Under the pieces are notes generated by a model. It made no database searches, had not been told where the DNA came from, and saw only the letters and a list, made by a program, of their open reading frames with translations. DNA of 47,467 bases from Gammaproteobacteria bacterium (GTDB lineage: Bacteria; Pseudomonadota; Gammaproteobacteria; JAKEHO01): assembly GCA_027296625.1 (NCBI GenBank), contig JAPUIX010000178.1, forward strand, positions 1 through 47,467, in the 5' to 3' direction. Positions 10,377 through 19,136 of the stretch are shown piece after piece. A program made the position numbers and the translations under genes. Each line of letters starts with the position of its first letter. Within the stretch, counting starts at the first letter, position 1.

Positions 10377-11234
10377 GTGTCGGAAAGTTTCGTTCTAGAT
10401 CTTCATTACGATAACTACTGTGTAATGGGTAATCCCGTTGCGCACAGTAAATCCCCTCTCATTCATGCAGCATTTGCCAAGCAGACAGGCGAGTCAATCG
10501 TCTATCAGGCGATCTTTGTTGAACGTGGACGGTTTCCGAGCGCGCTAGATACGTTTCAAAGGGCAGGCGGAAAGGGGCTTAATGTAACGCTGCCTTTTAA
10601 ACAGGAAGCGTGGTCTTTAGCCCAGCACCGAAGTCAGCATGCCAATCGCGCCTGTGCTGTTAACACGCTATGGTTTGATGAGCGCGGCGAATGTTATGGG
10701 GACAATACGGATGGTGCAGGGCTGGTCAAGGATATTCTGATCAATCACGGCGGCTGCATCAAAGGCCGTGATGTTTTAGTTTTGGGCGCCGGAGGCGCGG
10801 TGCGGGGCATTCTGGAACCGGTACTTGCTGAAGGACCCGTAAGGCTCGTACTGGCCAATCGGACCGTCCGCAAGGCAGAGGAATTGATCAGTCTCTTTGC
10901 TGATCTCGGTGAGCTTCATGCGTGCGGATATGATGCGCTCAATAGCGAGCGATTTAACCTCATAATTAATGGGACGTCATTGAGTCTAGAGGGTAAGGTA
11001 CCGCCGCTTCCTGATGACATCCTGATACCTGGGGGCTGGTGCTACGATATGATGTACGCGGATGAGCCAACAGTATTTGTTCGCTGGGCGGATGCGCACG
11101 GTGCTGAGAAGGCGTTGGACGGCCTGGGTATGTTGGTGGAGCAGGCCGCGGATTCGTTTCAACTTTGGCGTGGCATTCGACCCGATACAGGTCCTGTCAT
11201 CGAGGCAATTCGGCGCAACAACTCGCCTAAATGA
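10377..11234 (+). CDS. aroE: Shikimate dehydrogenase (NADP+)
   Basis: A 285-residue enzyme that reduces 3-dehydroshikimate to shikimate in aromatic amino-acid synthesis. The N-terminal substrate domain shows VMGNPVAHSKSPLIH (the shikimate-binding Ser pair), then GLNVTLPFK with the catalytic Lys and GDNTDGAGLVKDI with the partner Asp. The Rossmann domain has VLGAGGAVRGIL and the NRT NADP-selecting motif. INGTSLSLEG, YDMMY and DGLGMLVEQAADSFQLW complete the family pattern. The start is a GTG at 10377 with no clear ribosome site, chosen because a later start would remove strand one. It converges on dctM with 36 bases between. Confidence 0.95.
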   Translation: MSESFVLDLHYDNYCVMGNPVAHSKSPLIHAAFAKQTGESIVYQAIFVERGRFPSALDTFQRAGGKGLNVTLPFKQEAWSLAQHRSQHANRACAVNTLWFDERGECYGDNTDGAGLVKDILINHGGCIKGRDVLVLGAGGAVRGILEPVLAEGPVRLVLANRTVRKAEELISLFADLGELHACGYDALNSERFNLIINGTSLSLEGKVPPLPDDILIPGGWCYDMMYADEPTVFVRWADAHGAEKALDGLGMLVEQAADSFQLWRGIRPDTGPVIEAIRRNNSPK

Positions 11235-11270
11235 AACGCACCGGCGTGATCGCTTGCGGTTTAGTGTGTA

Positions 11271-12584
11271 CTAAAATCCCTGAAGTCTGTCCATCAGGTT
11301 CGGAAGCCAAACGGCTATCCCGGGGAATGCTGCGAGGAGCAGGAGGCAGACAAGCTGTAATGTAACGAAAGGCAGAATTCCGCGGTAGATGTGTTGGATC
11401 TTCACCTCTGGCGGTGACACTGCTTTCAGGTAAAACAGAGAGAAACCGAAGGGTGGGGTAAGGAAAGATGTTTGAAGGTTGACGGCAATCAGGATAGTGA
11501 ACCACAGGAGGTCAATGCCTAAGACAGCGGCGATTGGCCCTAAAATTGGAACAACAATAAACGTAATTTCGAGAAAGTCGAGAAAAAAACCAAGAATGAA
11601 GATCAAAACCATGCTCACCAGCACAAATCCCCAGGTTCCACCGGGCAATTGGGTCATGATGTCGTTTACTAAATGATCACCGCCCATCCCCCGAAATACC
11701 AACCCGAATGCGGTCGCGCCGATCAGGATAAGGAAAACCATGCTTGTCAGACGCGTTGTCTGGCGCATGGCGTCTTGCAGGGCAGAAAGATTCAGACGCC
11801 TGTGCAGCGCAGCGAGCAGTAGCGCCCCTAGCGCGCCTACTGCGGCCGACTCCGTTGGTGACGCGATACCGAAGAAAATCGAGCCAAGTACTGCAACGAC
11901 CAATGCAAGTGGTGGTAGGAGACTTTTTAGCATACGCGTGACCAGTCCTCGAGAGTCGGTCGTTCTAAGCGCCGGAGCAGCGCCTGGCCAGCGCCAGCAG
12001 AAGACGGCGATGGCAATCAAGAAAAGCAGAACAAGCAGCAAGCCAGGGACCACTGCAGCGATGAACAATCGGCCAACCGGCACGCCAATGACATCTCCTA
12101 GGATGATGAGGACCACGCTTGGGGGAATGATCTGGCCCAGTGTCCCTGATGCGGCGATGGTCCCTGTCGCAAGGGGAGACGAATATCCATGCTTTAACAT
12201 GGCTGGGAGCGCAATGATTCCCATGGTGACCACCGTGGCACCCACGACGCCAGTGGTTGCCGCCATGAGTGCGCCGACGACCACAACCGATAAGGCTAAC
12301 CCTCCGTGCACTCGTCCTAGCAGCAACCCCATGGTTTCCAGAAGGTCTTCCGACAGGCCAGTCTTTTCCAAGACAACGCCCATAAACACGAATAACGGTA
12401 CCGCAAGTAGTGTGAAATTAGTCATTACGCCCCAGATGCGTAAGGGCAATAGATTGAAGAAATCGAGGCCTAGAAAGATCCCGCCGAAGATGAGCGCTAC
12501 TGAGCCAAGCGTGAAGGCGACCGGGTAGCCAAACATCAACGCCGCCATGAGGGCGAAGAACATCACGAATGCCCAGATTTCCAT
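11271..12584 (-). CDS. dctM: TRAP transporter large permease, DctM family
   Basis: A 437-residue inner-membrane protein with about twelve predicted helices. It is the large subunit of a tripartite ATP-independent periplasmic (TRAP) transporter, which uses a Na+ gradient to import organic acids delivered by a DctP protein. Recognisable DctM segments are TGLSEDLLETMGLLLGRVHGGLALSVV, GATVVTMGIIALPAMLKHGY, GTIAASGTLGQIIPPSVVLIILG, ASPTESAAVGALGALLL and NLQTSFLTPPFGFSLFYLK. The last pattern is typical of the mannitol/chloroaromatic-annotated DctM group. Its start codon overlaps the dctQ stop by one base (TGATG). No dctP is present, so the substrate cannot be inferred. Confidence 0.93.
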   Translation of the reverse strand: MEIWAFVMFFALMAALMFGYPVAFTLGSVALIFGGIFLGLDFFNLLPLRIWGVMTNFTLLAVPLFVFMGVVLEKTGLSEDLLETMGLLLGRVHGGLALSVVVVGALMAATTGVVGATVVTMGIIALPAMLKHGYSSPLATGTIAASGTLGQIIPPSVVLIILGDVIGVPVGRLFIAAVVPGLLLVLLFLIAIAVFCWRWPGAAPALRTTDSRGLVTRMLKSLLPPLALVVAVLGSIFFGIASPTESAAVGALGALLLAALHRRLNLSALQDAMRQTTRLTSMVFLILIGATAFGLVFRGMGGDHLVNDIMTQLPGGTWGFVLVSMVLIFILGFFLDFLEITFIVVPILGPIAAVLGIDLLWFTILIAVNLQTSFLTPPFGFSLFYLKAVSPPEVKIQHIYRGILPFVTLQLVCLLLLAAFPGIAVWLPNLMDRLQGF

Positions 12585-13126
12585 CAGGGTCGATCCGTGA
12601 GCTTCAAGAGGTTGCGGAGGATGTCAGCCAGACCTTGGATAAGGAGCAGTACAAAGCCGACGGGAATCGCGGCTTTCAGTAACCAACGGTACGGCAGGCC
12701 ACCCGGATCGGGCGAGCCTTCCGCATAAATCAACGATTGGTGCACAAACGGCCAGGAACTCACGATGACCAAAAGAGCGAAGGGTGCGAGGATTACGAGC
12801 CCGCCGATCAGGTTAACCCACGCCCGTCGGCGCTCATTCATCCATTTGCTTTGATAGAAGAGATCCAGACGCACGTGTGCATCGTGTTTAAAGGTATACG
12901 CGGCTGCGATCAGAAAGATGAGCGCAAACAGGTGCCATTCGAGTTCCTGTAGCGCAACCGATCCACTATGAAACAAATACCGCATAGCGACATCAAAGCT
13001 GATGAGCAGCACCATGGCGATGACGAGCCAAGCGCATGCCCGCCCGGTCAGCTCGCTGGTGGCGTCAATGGCAGCGACGGTGCAGGAGAGCACGCGGCGC
13101 AGTGGGGATGGGTCTTTCATCGACAT
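12584..13126 (-). CDS. dctQ: TRAP transporter small permease, DctQ family
   Basis: A 180-residue inner-membrane protein with four predicted helices, the small subunit that scaffolds DctM. The DctQ pattern is seen in DVAMRYLFHSGSVALQELEWHLFALIFLIAAAYTFKHDAHVRLDLFY, where ELEWH, DAHVR and the paired helices are conserved. It is translationally coupled to dctM. The substrate-binding partner, normally encoded upstream, is absent: the 597 bases upstream carry no gene. Either the partner lies elsewhere or this is a reduced system. Confidence 0.9.
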   Translation of the reverse strand: MSMKDPSPLRRVLSCTVAAIDATSELTGRACAWLVIAMVLLISFDVAMRYLFHSGSVALQELEWHLFALIFLIAAAYTFKHDAHVRLDLFYQSKWMNERRRAWVNLIGGLVILAPFALLVIVSSWPFVHQSLIYAEGSPDPGGLPYRWLLKAAIPVGFVLLLIQGLADILRNLLKLTDRP

Positions 13127-13288
13127 GCCGTCAACGTCTGAGGGGCCCCCTACGATTCTGTGCCCGAGTTGGGCAATGGGACGTCCCCCTGAGATGGGCG
13201 CCGCGTAGGTCCATGCTTCGTGGTGCCCGCGGGCGTGGCGTCCGCTGGCTCATGGCGCACGGGCATCTTGGGGCTCGGGGTGAAAAAT

Positions 13289-13297
13289 TTATGCACA
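13289..13297 (+). promoter_or_regulatory. DnaA box
   Basis: TTATGCACA is an exact match to the TTATNCACA DnaA-box consensus. Chance occurrence of one box is not rare; its meaning comes from the nearby pair at 13479-13501. Confidence 0.5.
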
Positions 13298-13478
13298 GGC
13301 TTCGGGTTGCGGCTTGGAGGGGGCGTGCTGTTAGACAAAGTCTAGACCGGTACCCGGTCACAGTTTATAAGCCATTGAAATTACGAATGAAAATCAGATT
13401 GTTCAATTTCTCGCCGTTTTGTTCAGAAGCGTGCGTTGGCAAGGCTTTTGGCGCTTTGGTCTCAAACAATGCACAAAC

Positions 13479-13501
13479 TTATCCACAGTAAATGTGGGTA
13501 A
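13479..13501. promoter_or_regulatory. Inverted pair of DnaA boxes
   Basis: TTATCCACA (13479-13487, the strongest box type) faces TGTGGGTAA (13493-13501, reverse of TTACCCACA, one mismatch) across five bases. The pair could bind two DnaA molecules. Confidence 0.55.
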
Positions 13502-13723
13502 CGTCCTACGTCTTATCGGACACCCATATCTTGGGGATGTAAACCGGGAAATAACCATACGCTGTGATTGATGTGCCCCGTGACCCCACACGCACACTGT
13601 TCGTATTGGTGTATTCTCATGAGACGTCCGAGCGTCCCCCCTCCGTTGGGGATTATACTGAAGTCCCCTGAACGTACCCATCCATGGCGAGCTGCCACCT
13701 TAATGATTGATTGGCTTACCATC

Positions 13724-14518
13724 TTACTTTACGGCGTTTGCGAGCTCCGCAAAGCTATCGAGGGAGAGCGTATCGGCGCGCACGCCCGGGTCGACTCCCG
13801 CCTCGCGGATCTGCGTTTCACTAAGTAACGCTTTGAGCGAATTGCGCAGCGTCTTTCGCCGGTGGGCGAAGGCTTGTCTTACCAGATTGCTAAACTGGGC
13901 TTCATCGTAGATCTTAACAGGCGGCTCTTTGTGTGGCACAAGGCGGACGATGGCGGAGTCGACCTTTGGCGGCGGTGAGAATGCCCCTGGCCCGACAGTG
14001 AAATACGGTTCAACAGAACAATGATATTGCGCCATGACGGACAGCCGGCCATAGGCCGGCGAGCCTGGCTCCGCGGCAAGGCGGTCCACAACCTCCTTTT
14101 GGAACATCAACACCATGTCGCTAATGCAAGCGCTGTGCCTAAGTAAATGGAATAAGAGCGGCGTGGAGATGTGATAGGGGAGATTGCCAACCACCCGTAA
14201 GCACTCACTATCCTTCGCAAGACTACAGATATCGAAATTCAGCGCGTCGACGGCATGTATGCGTAGCGCGCCAAGTTCTAGACAATGCGTGTCTAAGCTC
14301 GAGGCTAGGTCGCGATCGACTTCTATCACATCCAGTGCCCCAAGATGCTTAATGAGTGGTACGGTCAGTGCTCCGTGACCCGGCCCGATTTCAACCACTC
14401 GCTGACCTGGTTGCGGGGCGATGGCGCGGATTATCCGATCAATGATATTTGGATCGTGCAGGAAATGTTGACCAAGTCGCTTGCGCCGGCGATGGTGGCT
14501 CTTTAGGGCCTTCGTCAC
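13724..14518 (-). CDS. rsmA: 16S rRNA (adenine1518-N6/adenine1519-N6)-dimethyltransferase
   Basis: A 264-residue enzyme (KsgA) that dimethylates A1518 and A1519 in helix 45 of 16S rRNA, a late check on 30S assembly. The N-terminus RKRLGQHFLHDPNIIDRI is diagnostic. SAM motif I is VEIGPGHGALT (residues 42-52), the acidic loop is IEVDRD, and the catalytic motif IV is NLPYHIS (112-118). The basic C-terminal domain includes AFAHRRKTLRNSL. The start is a GTG at 14518 overlapping the pdxA stop by 4 bases (GTGA), so translation is coupled. It is the last gene of the lptD-surA-pdxA-rsmA unit; apaG, its usual next neighbour, is about 11.5 kb away. Confidence 0.97.
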   Translation of the reverse strand: MTKALKSHHRRRKRLGQHFLHDPNIIDRIIRAIAPQPGQRVVEIGPGHGALTVPLIKHLGALDVIEVDRDLASSLDTHCLELGALRIHAVDALNFDICSLAKDSECLRVVGNLPYHISTPLLFHLLRHSACISDMVLMFQKEVVDRLAAEPGSPAYGRLSVMAQYHCSVEPYFTVGPGAFSPPPKVDSAIVRLVPHKEPPVKIYDEAQFSNLVRQAFAHRRKTLRNSLKALLSETQIREAGVDPGVRADTLSLDSFAELANAVK

Positions 14519-15570
14519 GTGGAGCCTGCTGAGGCACTGACGCTTTCGTAGTGGGAGCCTCGAACGCGTTGCGTGCCTTTCCTTCTGGCCAGCTGCAAGG
14601 CCATCTTAATGGCCGCCAGCAGACTGCTGGCCTGCGCTCGACCCGTGCCTGCGAGTTCCAATGCGACCCCGTGGTCAACTGACGTGCGAATAATCGGGAG
14701 CCCCAGCGTGATATTGACAGCCTCACCAAAACCTTGGTGCTTAAGTACTGGGAGGCCTTGATCGTGATACATAGTCAGCACAGCATCGGCTCCCTCAAGT
14801 CGCTCGGGAGTGAATGCTGTGTCGGCTGGAACAGGACCGATGAGCAACATTCCTTCAATGCGTAGCTTCTCCAGCACAGGGACGATGACATTGATCTCCT
14901 CATGACCCAAATGCCCACCTTCTCCCGCATGCGGGTTGAGTCCGCATACGAGGATGCACGGATTGGCTATGGCAAACCGATGATGGAGTTCGTGCCAAAG
15001 CACGCGCAATACGGCTTGCAGCCGATCCTTGGTGATCGCCGCGCTGACCTCTGCCAGTGGCATGTGGGTCGTAGCCAAGGCGACGCGCAGCGCGCTTGCG
15101 CAAAGCATCATGACAGGCACTTCTATGTCGGTCTCCTTTGCAAGAAATTCAGTGTGCCCCGTAAACGGGATCCCCGCATCGTTGATGATCCCTTTATGGA
15201 CCGGTGCAGTAACCATCGCGTCGAACCATCCGTCAAGGCAGCCTCTACACGCCTTTTTTAACGTTTCGATGACATAGGGGGCGTTGGTCGCCTCAAGTTG
15301 CCCGCACTGGGGGAAAGATGCTGTGGCGACCGGTAGCACGAGCAGTTTGCCGGATTGATGCGCGACGGGAGGACGGCGCGCATCATAAAAAGTCAGTTCC
15401 AACGGTATATTGAGGATCTCGGCGCGCCGGGCCAGGAGGTCGGGATCCGCGATCGCAATAAGTTCGGCGGGATACGTGTGTTGGGCTGCCTGGATAGCGA
15501 GGTCTGGTCCGACCCCAGCCGGTTCTCCGGGCGTGATGGCAATGCGTGGATAGGATAGTGAATCACTCAT
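14515..15570 (-). CDS. pdxA: 4-hydroxythreonine-4-phosphate dehydrogenase
   Basis: A 351-residue NAD-dependent enzyme of the DXP-dependent pyridoxal phosphate pathway. It oxidises 4-phosphohydroxy-L-threonine before condensation by PdxJ. Family motifs are ITPGEPAGVGPDLA at the N-terminus, VTAPVHKGIINDAG, FTGHTEFLA, the metal-binding TTHMPL, NPHAGEGGHLGHEE, TMYHDQGLPVLK and IRTSVDHGVALELAGTG. The metal ligands (His in TTHMPL, His in MYHDQG) are intact. It overlaps surA by 8 bases and rsmA by 4. Its C-terminus has a basic extension (LARRKGTQRVRGSHY) of no evident function. Confidence 0.97.
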   Translation of the reverse strand: MSDSLSYPRIAITPGEPAGVGPDLAIQAAQHTYPAELIAIADPDLLARRAEILNIPLELTFYDARRPPVAHQSGKLLVLPVATASFPQCGQLEATNAPYVIETLKKACRGCLDGWFDAMVTAPVHKGIINDAGIPFTGHTEFLAKETDIEVPVMMLCASALRVALATTHMPLAEVSAAITKDRLQAVLRVLWHELHHRFAIANPCILVCGLNPHAGEGGHLGHEEINVIVPVLEKLRIEGMLLIGPVPADTAFTPERLEGADAVLTMYHDQGLPVLKHQGFGEAVNITLGLPIIRTSVDHGVALELAGTGRAQASSLLAAIKMALQLARRKGTQRVRGSHYESVSASAGST

Positions 15571-16903
15571 CCGCTTCCGGCTCCACTGGATCCAGCCGGT
15601 ACTCTACATACGCCTCGTCGCGCAGCTGCCGCAACCATGCTTCTTGGTTTTCTTGAATCTTGCGTTGTCGGATGGCCTCCCATGCCTTGGCGCGCATCAC
15701 CTCCTCTGTGCTGTCGTAATCGCGTCGGTCGTTTACCTGAATGATGTGCCAGCCAAACTGCGTTCGGACGGGTTCACTCGTTTCACCAGGTTGTAGGGAG
15801 TGCATCTCTTCTTCGAACTCGGGTACCAGGTCCCCTGGGCTGACCCAACCCAAGTCACCACCATTTACGGCGCTAGCTGTGTCATCGGAATGTGAACGTG
15901 CAAGCTGGGCGAAGTCGTCACCCCCGTCAATTCGTTGTTTGAGCTGCGCCAAGCGCGTCCGTGCAGCCTCATTGGACGTGATATCGCTGGGGCGTACCAG
16001 AATATGGCGGACCTTGGTCTGGGTGACCATACGCTGATCGCCGCTACGAACGTCTAGAAGTTTAATAATATGGAAACCGCTGGAGGTTCGAATCAAACCA
16101 CTTACGTCGCCCTTATTCATTTTTGGTACAACGTCAGCGAAGATCGTTGGGAGCTGGTCGCCTTTTCGCCAGCCCAGGTCTCCACCATCCAATGCTTGCT
16201 GCCCGTCTGACATGGCTACGGCCGTTTCCTTGAACCCCGCATCCGCTCTTAGTTGTTCCAATACAGCCTCAGCTTTTTCCTGACTCTTTTGGACTTGGTC
16301 TGACGATGCAGCCTCCGGCACGGCGATCAATATATGTGCAAGGTGATATTCGGCGTTGATTTCACCTTGGTTCTTATATGTAGTAAGAAAGTTATCAATC
16401 TCTCGATCAGTTACTGTGATCCTGTTGTCTATCTGGCGTTGGCGGAGTTTTGTAAGGGTGATCTCGTCTCGGATGTCTTCACGGAATGCACCGTAATCGT
16501 AATCATCACGCTCAAGGATCGCCTGGAACTGGGACAATGACACGCCGTTATTCGACGCGATTTGGTTAATGGCCTTGTTCAAGGTCTCATCATCGACCCG
16601 GATCCCGGTTTGCTGTGCTAGCTGCAACTGCAGCTTCATCAGAATGAGGCGTTCCAGCACTTGTTTCTCCAAGACCGATTGTGGCGGGATCGCGGTACCT
16701 TTTTGTCTAAGTTGTCCCTGTACTGTACGTGATCTGTTATCTAGCTCACTCTGCATAATCACATCGTCATTGACGACAGCGACGATGTGATCAAGTGGTT
16801 CCCCAGCCCAAGTATTGAGAGTACAGGCAACCCACGGTATCAAAATCGCTCGTAAGAATTGGTGGAAATTGTGGCGTCCTAAGCTAGCGCTAGAACTCAT
16901 CAT
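15563..16903 (-). CDS. surA: Periplasmic chaperone and peptidyl-prolyl isomerase SurA
   Basis: SurA escorts unfolded outer-membrane proteins through the periplasm to the BAM complex. The chosen ATG at 16903 gives 446 residues with a signal peptide (basic start, hydrophobic AILIPWVACTLNTWA). An adjacent ATG at 16900 is equally possible; the frame runs 16 codons further upstream. The mature N-terminal SurA domain begins EPLDHIVAVVNDDVIMQSELD. Two parvulin (PpiC) domains follow: YHLAHILIAVPEA...GGDLGWRKGDQLP...GFHIIKLLD and KVRHILVRPSD...GGDLGWVSPGDLVPEFEE...GWHIIQVNDRR. It overlaps the lptD end by 14 bases; LptD is a known SurA client. Confidence 0.95.
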   Translation of the reverse strand: MMSSSASLGRHNFHQFLRAILIPWVACTLNTWAGEPLDHIVAVVNDDVIMQSELDNRSRTVQGQLRQKGTAIPPQSVLEKQVLERLILMKLQLQLAQQTGIRVDDETLNKAINQIASNNGVSLSQFQAILERDDYDYGAFREDIRDEITLTKLRQRQIDNRITVTDREIDNFLTTYKNQGEINAEYHLAHILIAVPEAASSDQVQKSQEKAEAVLEQLRADAGFKETAVAMSDGQQALDGGDLGWRKGDQLPTIFADVVPKMNKGDVSGLIRTSSGFHIIKLLDVRSGDQRMVTQTKVRHILVRPSDITSNEAARTRLAQLKQRIDGGDDFAQLARSHSDDTASAVNGGDLGWVSPGDLVPEFEEEMHSLQPGETSEPVRTQFGWHIIQVNDRRDYDSTEEVMRAKAWEAIRQRKIQENQEAWLRQLRDEAYVEYRLDPVEPEADE

Positions 16904-19136
16904 GATACCCGGGGATGTTCTCTTTGAGGAATGTGGTGGTCTTTTTACCAAGGCCAGCCAGGCCCTTTAATTCGACCTGAATAAAGAAGCCAGTTTGGAA
17001 GTCGCCGTTCACATCGGCCAGGAACCGGCGGGCTATCGCTCTGAAACCCCAGCAACAGGTATTATATTCAACCCCTCCAAAGACCTCTACCGTCCGGTCA
17101 TCCTGTAGCGAGTAGAGCCAGCGCCCCACGAAGTTCCAATTCGCGCTGACTGGCCAGACCCCGTTCACGTCCGTTTGCTCTATGTTCGATGACCTGCGCA
17201 GCCGGTACGCGACATTGACGATTCGGCTATCATCGTGATCGTACGCAAAATGGATGGCCCCCTTCTCGAAAATGCTGTTGTTCGGATTCCATTGCAGGTC
17301 GCCGCGTGCGCTCAAGTCCCATGGCAACTCTGTTTTCAGGTCGGCAACGAAAGGCGAGACAGGATCTGTTTCAGGAGCTACGCCAGGCAATTGCACCTTA
17401 CGATCCTCAAAGAAAAATAGCTGTCCAAGGCTGAACTGTGTCATCTCCTCGCCGCTCGAGCCATGAAGAAAACGCGTCGTGACCGCCAATGACAGCTGAT
17501 TTGCATCCCCCACCCGGTCGGCGCCCGTGAATCGATCCTGGCGGAACAGTTGGTCGAACTCGAAAGTGAAATTACCGGTATCAAACACGGGCAGATCATT
17601 TTGATTTTCAAAGGGTACATATAAATAGTAAAGGCGTGGCTCTAAAGTTTGCAGGAAGTTCGTACCGCCCATTGTCACGTCGCGTTCAAAAAACACGCCA
17701 CTGTCGAGGCTCACATATGGGATGGCCCTGTTCGGGGAACCAGTGAACGTTTGTGTCATATCAAAATTCTGTGTTCTATCAAGCGCATACTGTGTGAATC
17801 GGAAACTCACTTTTGGTTCGAGAAAGGTCGAAATCGTACGCCTTGGATAACTTACGCTTGGGTATAGATCAAAGCGCCCACCGTTCACACTGAGCGTACG
17901 ATCGAAGTTGACGGCCTCGCCCGTGAAGTCGAGGTTTAATTTCCTATTCCTGTTTTGGGTTGGCACATTGAACAAAAACTGGGGAAGCCGTTCATAGGGA
18001 CGGTCATCGGGGGCAATGGTTGGATCGACTGTCTGAAAGCTCTGCACCCGTCCAAGCACGTTCCAGCGATCGCCTCTGTATGAAACATCGCCTCTCCGTT
18101 CGAGAAAGCGTTCACTGGAAAGGCTCAGGCTGTTTCCAAAGTCGGAAAAATACTGATCGTCCGAAACATCATTATAGGTGAGAAAGAGTCTTCCACGGTC
18201 CAGAAAGCTTTGATTGTGCGTGAATGCGATCTGGTGTCTGTCTTTGTTTCGAAACTCGTTATCGCTCGGTAAATAGTCACCATTAATCTGCCCGTTACCG
18301 CGTTCTAATAGGTACCGGTATTCCCCCATCAGCATCACGCCGCGCTTACTCATACCCCGAGGGGCAAACGTCGCATCCATCGCTGGTGAGATGTTCCAGT
18401 AGAAGGGCGTCCTGACCTCGATCCCTGAGTTATTTGTATTACCGAAACTCGGGGCCAGGAAACCCGTTTTGCGCCTGTCGCTGATCGGAAAATTGATGTA
18501 CGGTAAATAGAATACTGGTTTGTTTTTGACCTTTAATATGACATGCTTGGCAGTGCCGCGTTCCGACTCGAAATCGAGCTTGAGATATTTGGCGGAGAGT
18601 TGCCAATCGTTGTCCTCCGGCAGGCAGGTGGTATAATCAACGTTCTTGAATTCGGCAAATTGCTCGTCTTCATCGACGAAAGCATCAGCCGCCTGCCCCC
18701 GTGCATGCCAATCTAACAGTCGATAGGTAACACCACCGAACTCCCCGGTATCGTCATCGAGTTCCACATGCCCGTGCTCGGCGGAGAGTATTAATTTCTC
18801 GTCCCAGTACTGTATATTTCCTTCAACGTCAACCGTTTCCTCGTTCTGATCGTAGATAACTTTGTCAGCACGCAGTTGCCGGGGCCCGCGGGTAACTTCA
18901 ACGTCGCCCCAGAAGCTCAAAGGACCGTCTTTTATGGCCTCGGCTTCGTCTGCCGTCACGTAGGTAGCGTCCTCCGCGTCGCCTTCCATGGCCTCAAAGG
19001 TTGGGCGTGGTGATATGTCAGTGGCCGGTCCACAGAGCGCCCAGCGCGGGTCTACTGTTTCGGCTAAAACGAGTGCTGATGCGCACGGATATAGACATGA
19101 CGCGGCAATCAAGAGGGTCTTAAAAGGCCGTTCCAT
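16890..19136 (-). CDS. lptD: LPS-assembly outer-membrane protein LptD
   Basis: A 748-residue outer-membrane protein that, with lipoprotein LptE, inserts lipopolysaccharide into the outer leaflet. Residues 1-25 form a signal peptide. An OstA/LptA-like beta-jellyroll occupies about residues 70-190 (LRADKVIYDQNEETVDVEGNIQYW). The rest is the large beta-barrel (FYLPYINFPISDRRKTGFLAPSFG is typical). Four mature cysteines, Cys35, Cys171 and the Cys694-Cys695 pair (NTCCWGF), match the pattern that forms the two maturation disulfides in E. coli LptD. It heads the lptD-surA-pdxA-rsmA unit. A sigma-E-like promoter lies upstream. Confidence 0.96.
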   Translation of the reverse strand: MERPFKTLLIAASCLYPCASALVLAETVDPRWALCGPATDISPRPTFEAMEGDAEDATYVTADEAEAIKDGPLSFWGDVEVTRGPRQLRADKVIYDQNEETVDVEGNIQYWDEKLILSAEHGHVELDDDTGEFGGVTYRLLDWHARGQAADAFVDEDEQFAEFKNVDYTTCLPEDNDWQLSAKYLKLDFESERGTAKHVILKVKNKPVFYLPYINFPISDRRKTGFLAPSFGNTNNSGIEVRTPFYWNISPAMDATFAPRGMSKRGVMLMGEYRYLLERGNGQINGDYLPSDNEFRNKDRHQIAFTHNQSFLDRGRLFLTYNDVSDDQYFSDFGNSLSLSSERFLERRGDVSYRGDRWNVLGRVQSFQTVDPTIAPDDRPYERLPQFLFNVPTQNRNRKLNLDFTGEAVNFDRTLSVNGGRFDLYPSVSYPRRTISTFLEPKVSFRFTQYALDRTQNFDMTQTFTGSPNRAIPYVSLDSGVFFERDVTMGGTNFLQTLEPRLYYLYVPFENQNDLPVFDTGNFTFEFDQLFRQDRFTGADRVGDANQLSLAVTTRFLHGSSGEEMTQFSLGQLFFFEDRKVQLPGVAPETDPVSPFVADLKTELPWDLSARGDLQWNPNNSIFEKGAIHFAYDHDDSRIVNVAYRLRRSSNIEQTDVNGVWPVSANWNFVGRWLYSLQDDRTVEVFGGVEYNTCCWGFRAIARRFLADVNGDFQTGFFIQVELKGLAGLGKKTTTFLKENIPGYHDEF

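Larger units (their letters stand above)
13127..13723. other. Gene-free region with DnaA boxes
   Basis: No credible gene is found in about 600 bases between dctQ and rsmA; the overlapping short frames on both strands lack family resemblance and ribosome sites. It holds two perfect DnaA boxes plus a near-consensus box in inverted orientation, and a moderately AT-rich patch around 13370-13435 between them. Confidence 0.6.

Noticed and set aside
11740-12528. 262-codon frame antisense to dctM
   Set aside because: Low-complexity Ser/Thr/Pro-rich shadow of a membrane-protein gene; no motif.
13036-13491. 151-codon frame in and beside dctQ
   Set aside because: Arg/Gly/Trp-rich translation with no homology signs; overlaps the start of dctQ.
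13289-13501. Chromosomal replication origin
   Set aside because: Only two perfect boxes and one near match are present, with no strongly AT-rich 13-mer-like DUE and no dnaA, dnaN, mnmG or parAB nearby. Kept as a DnaA-box finding only.
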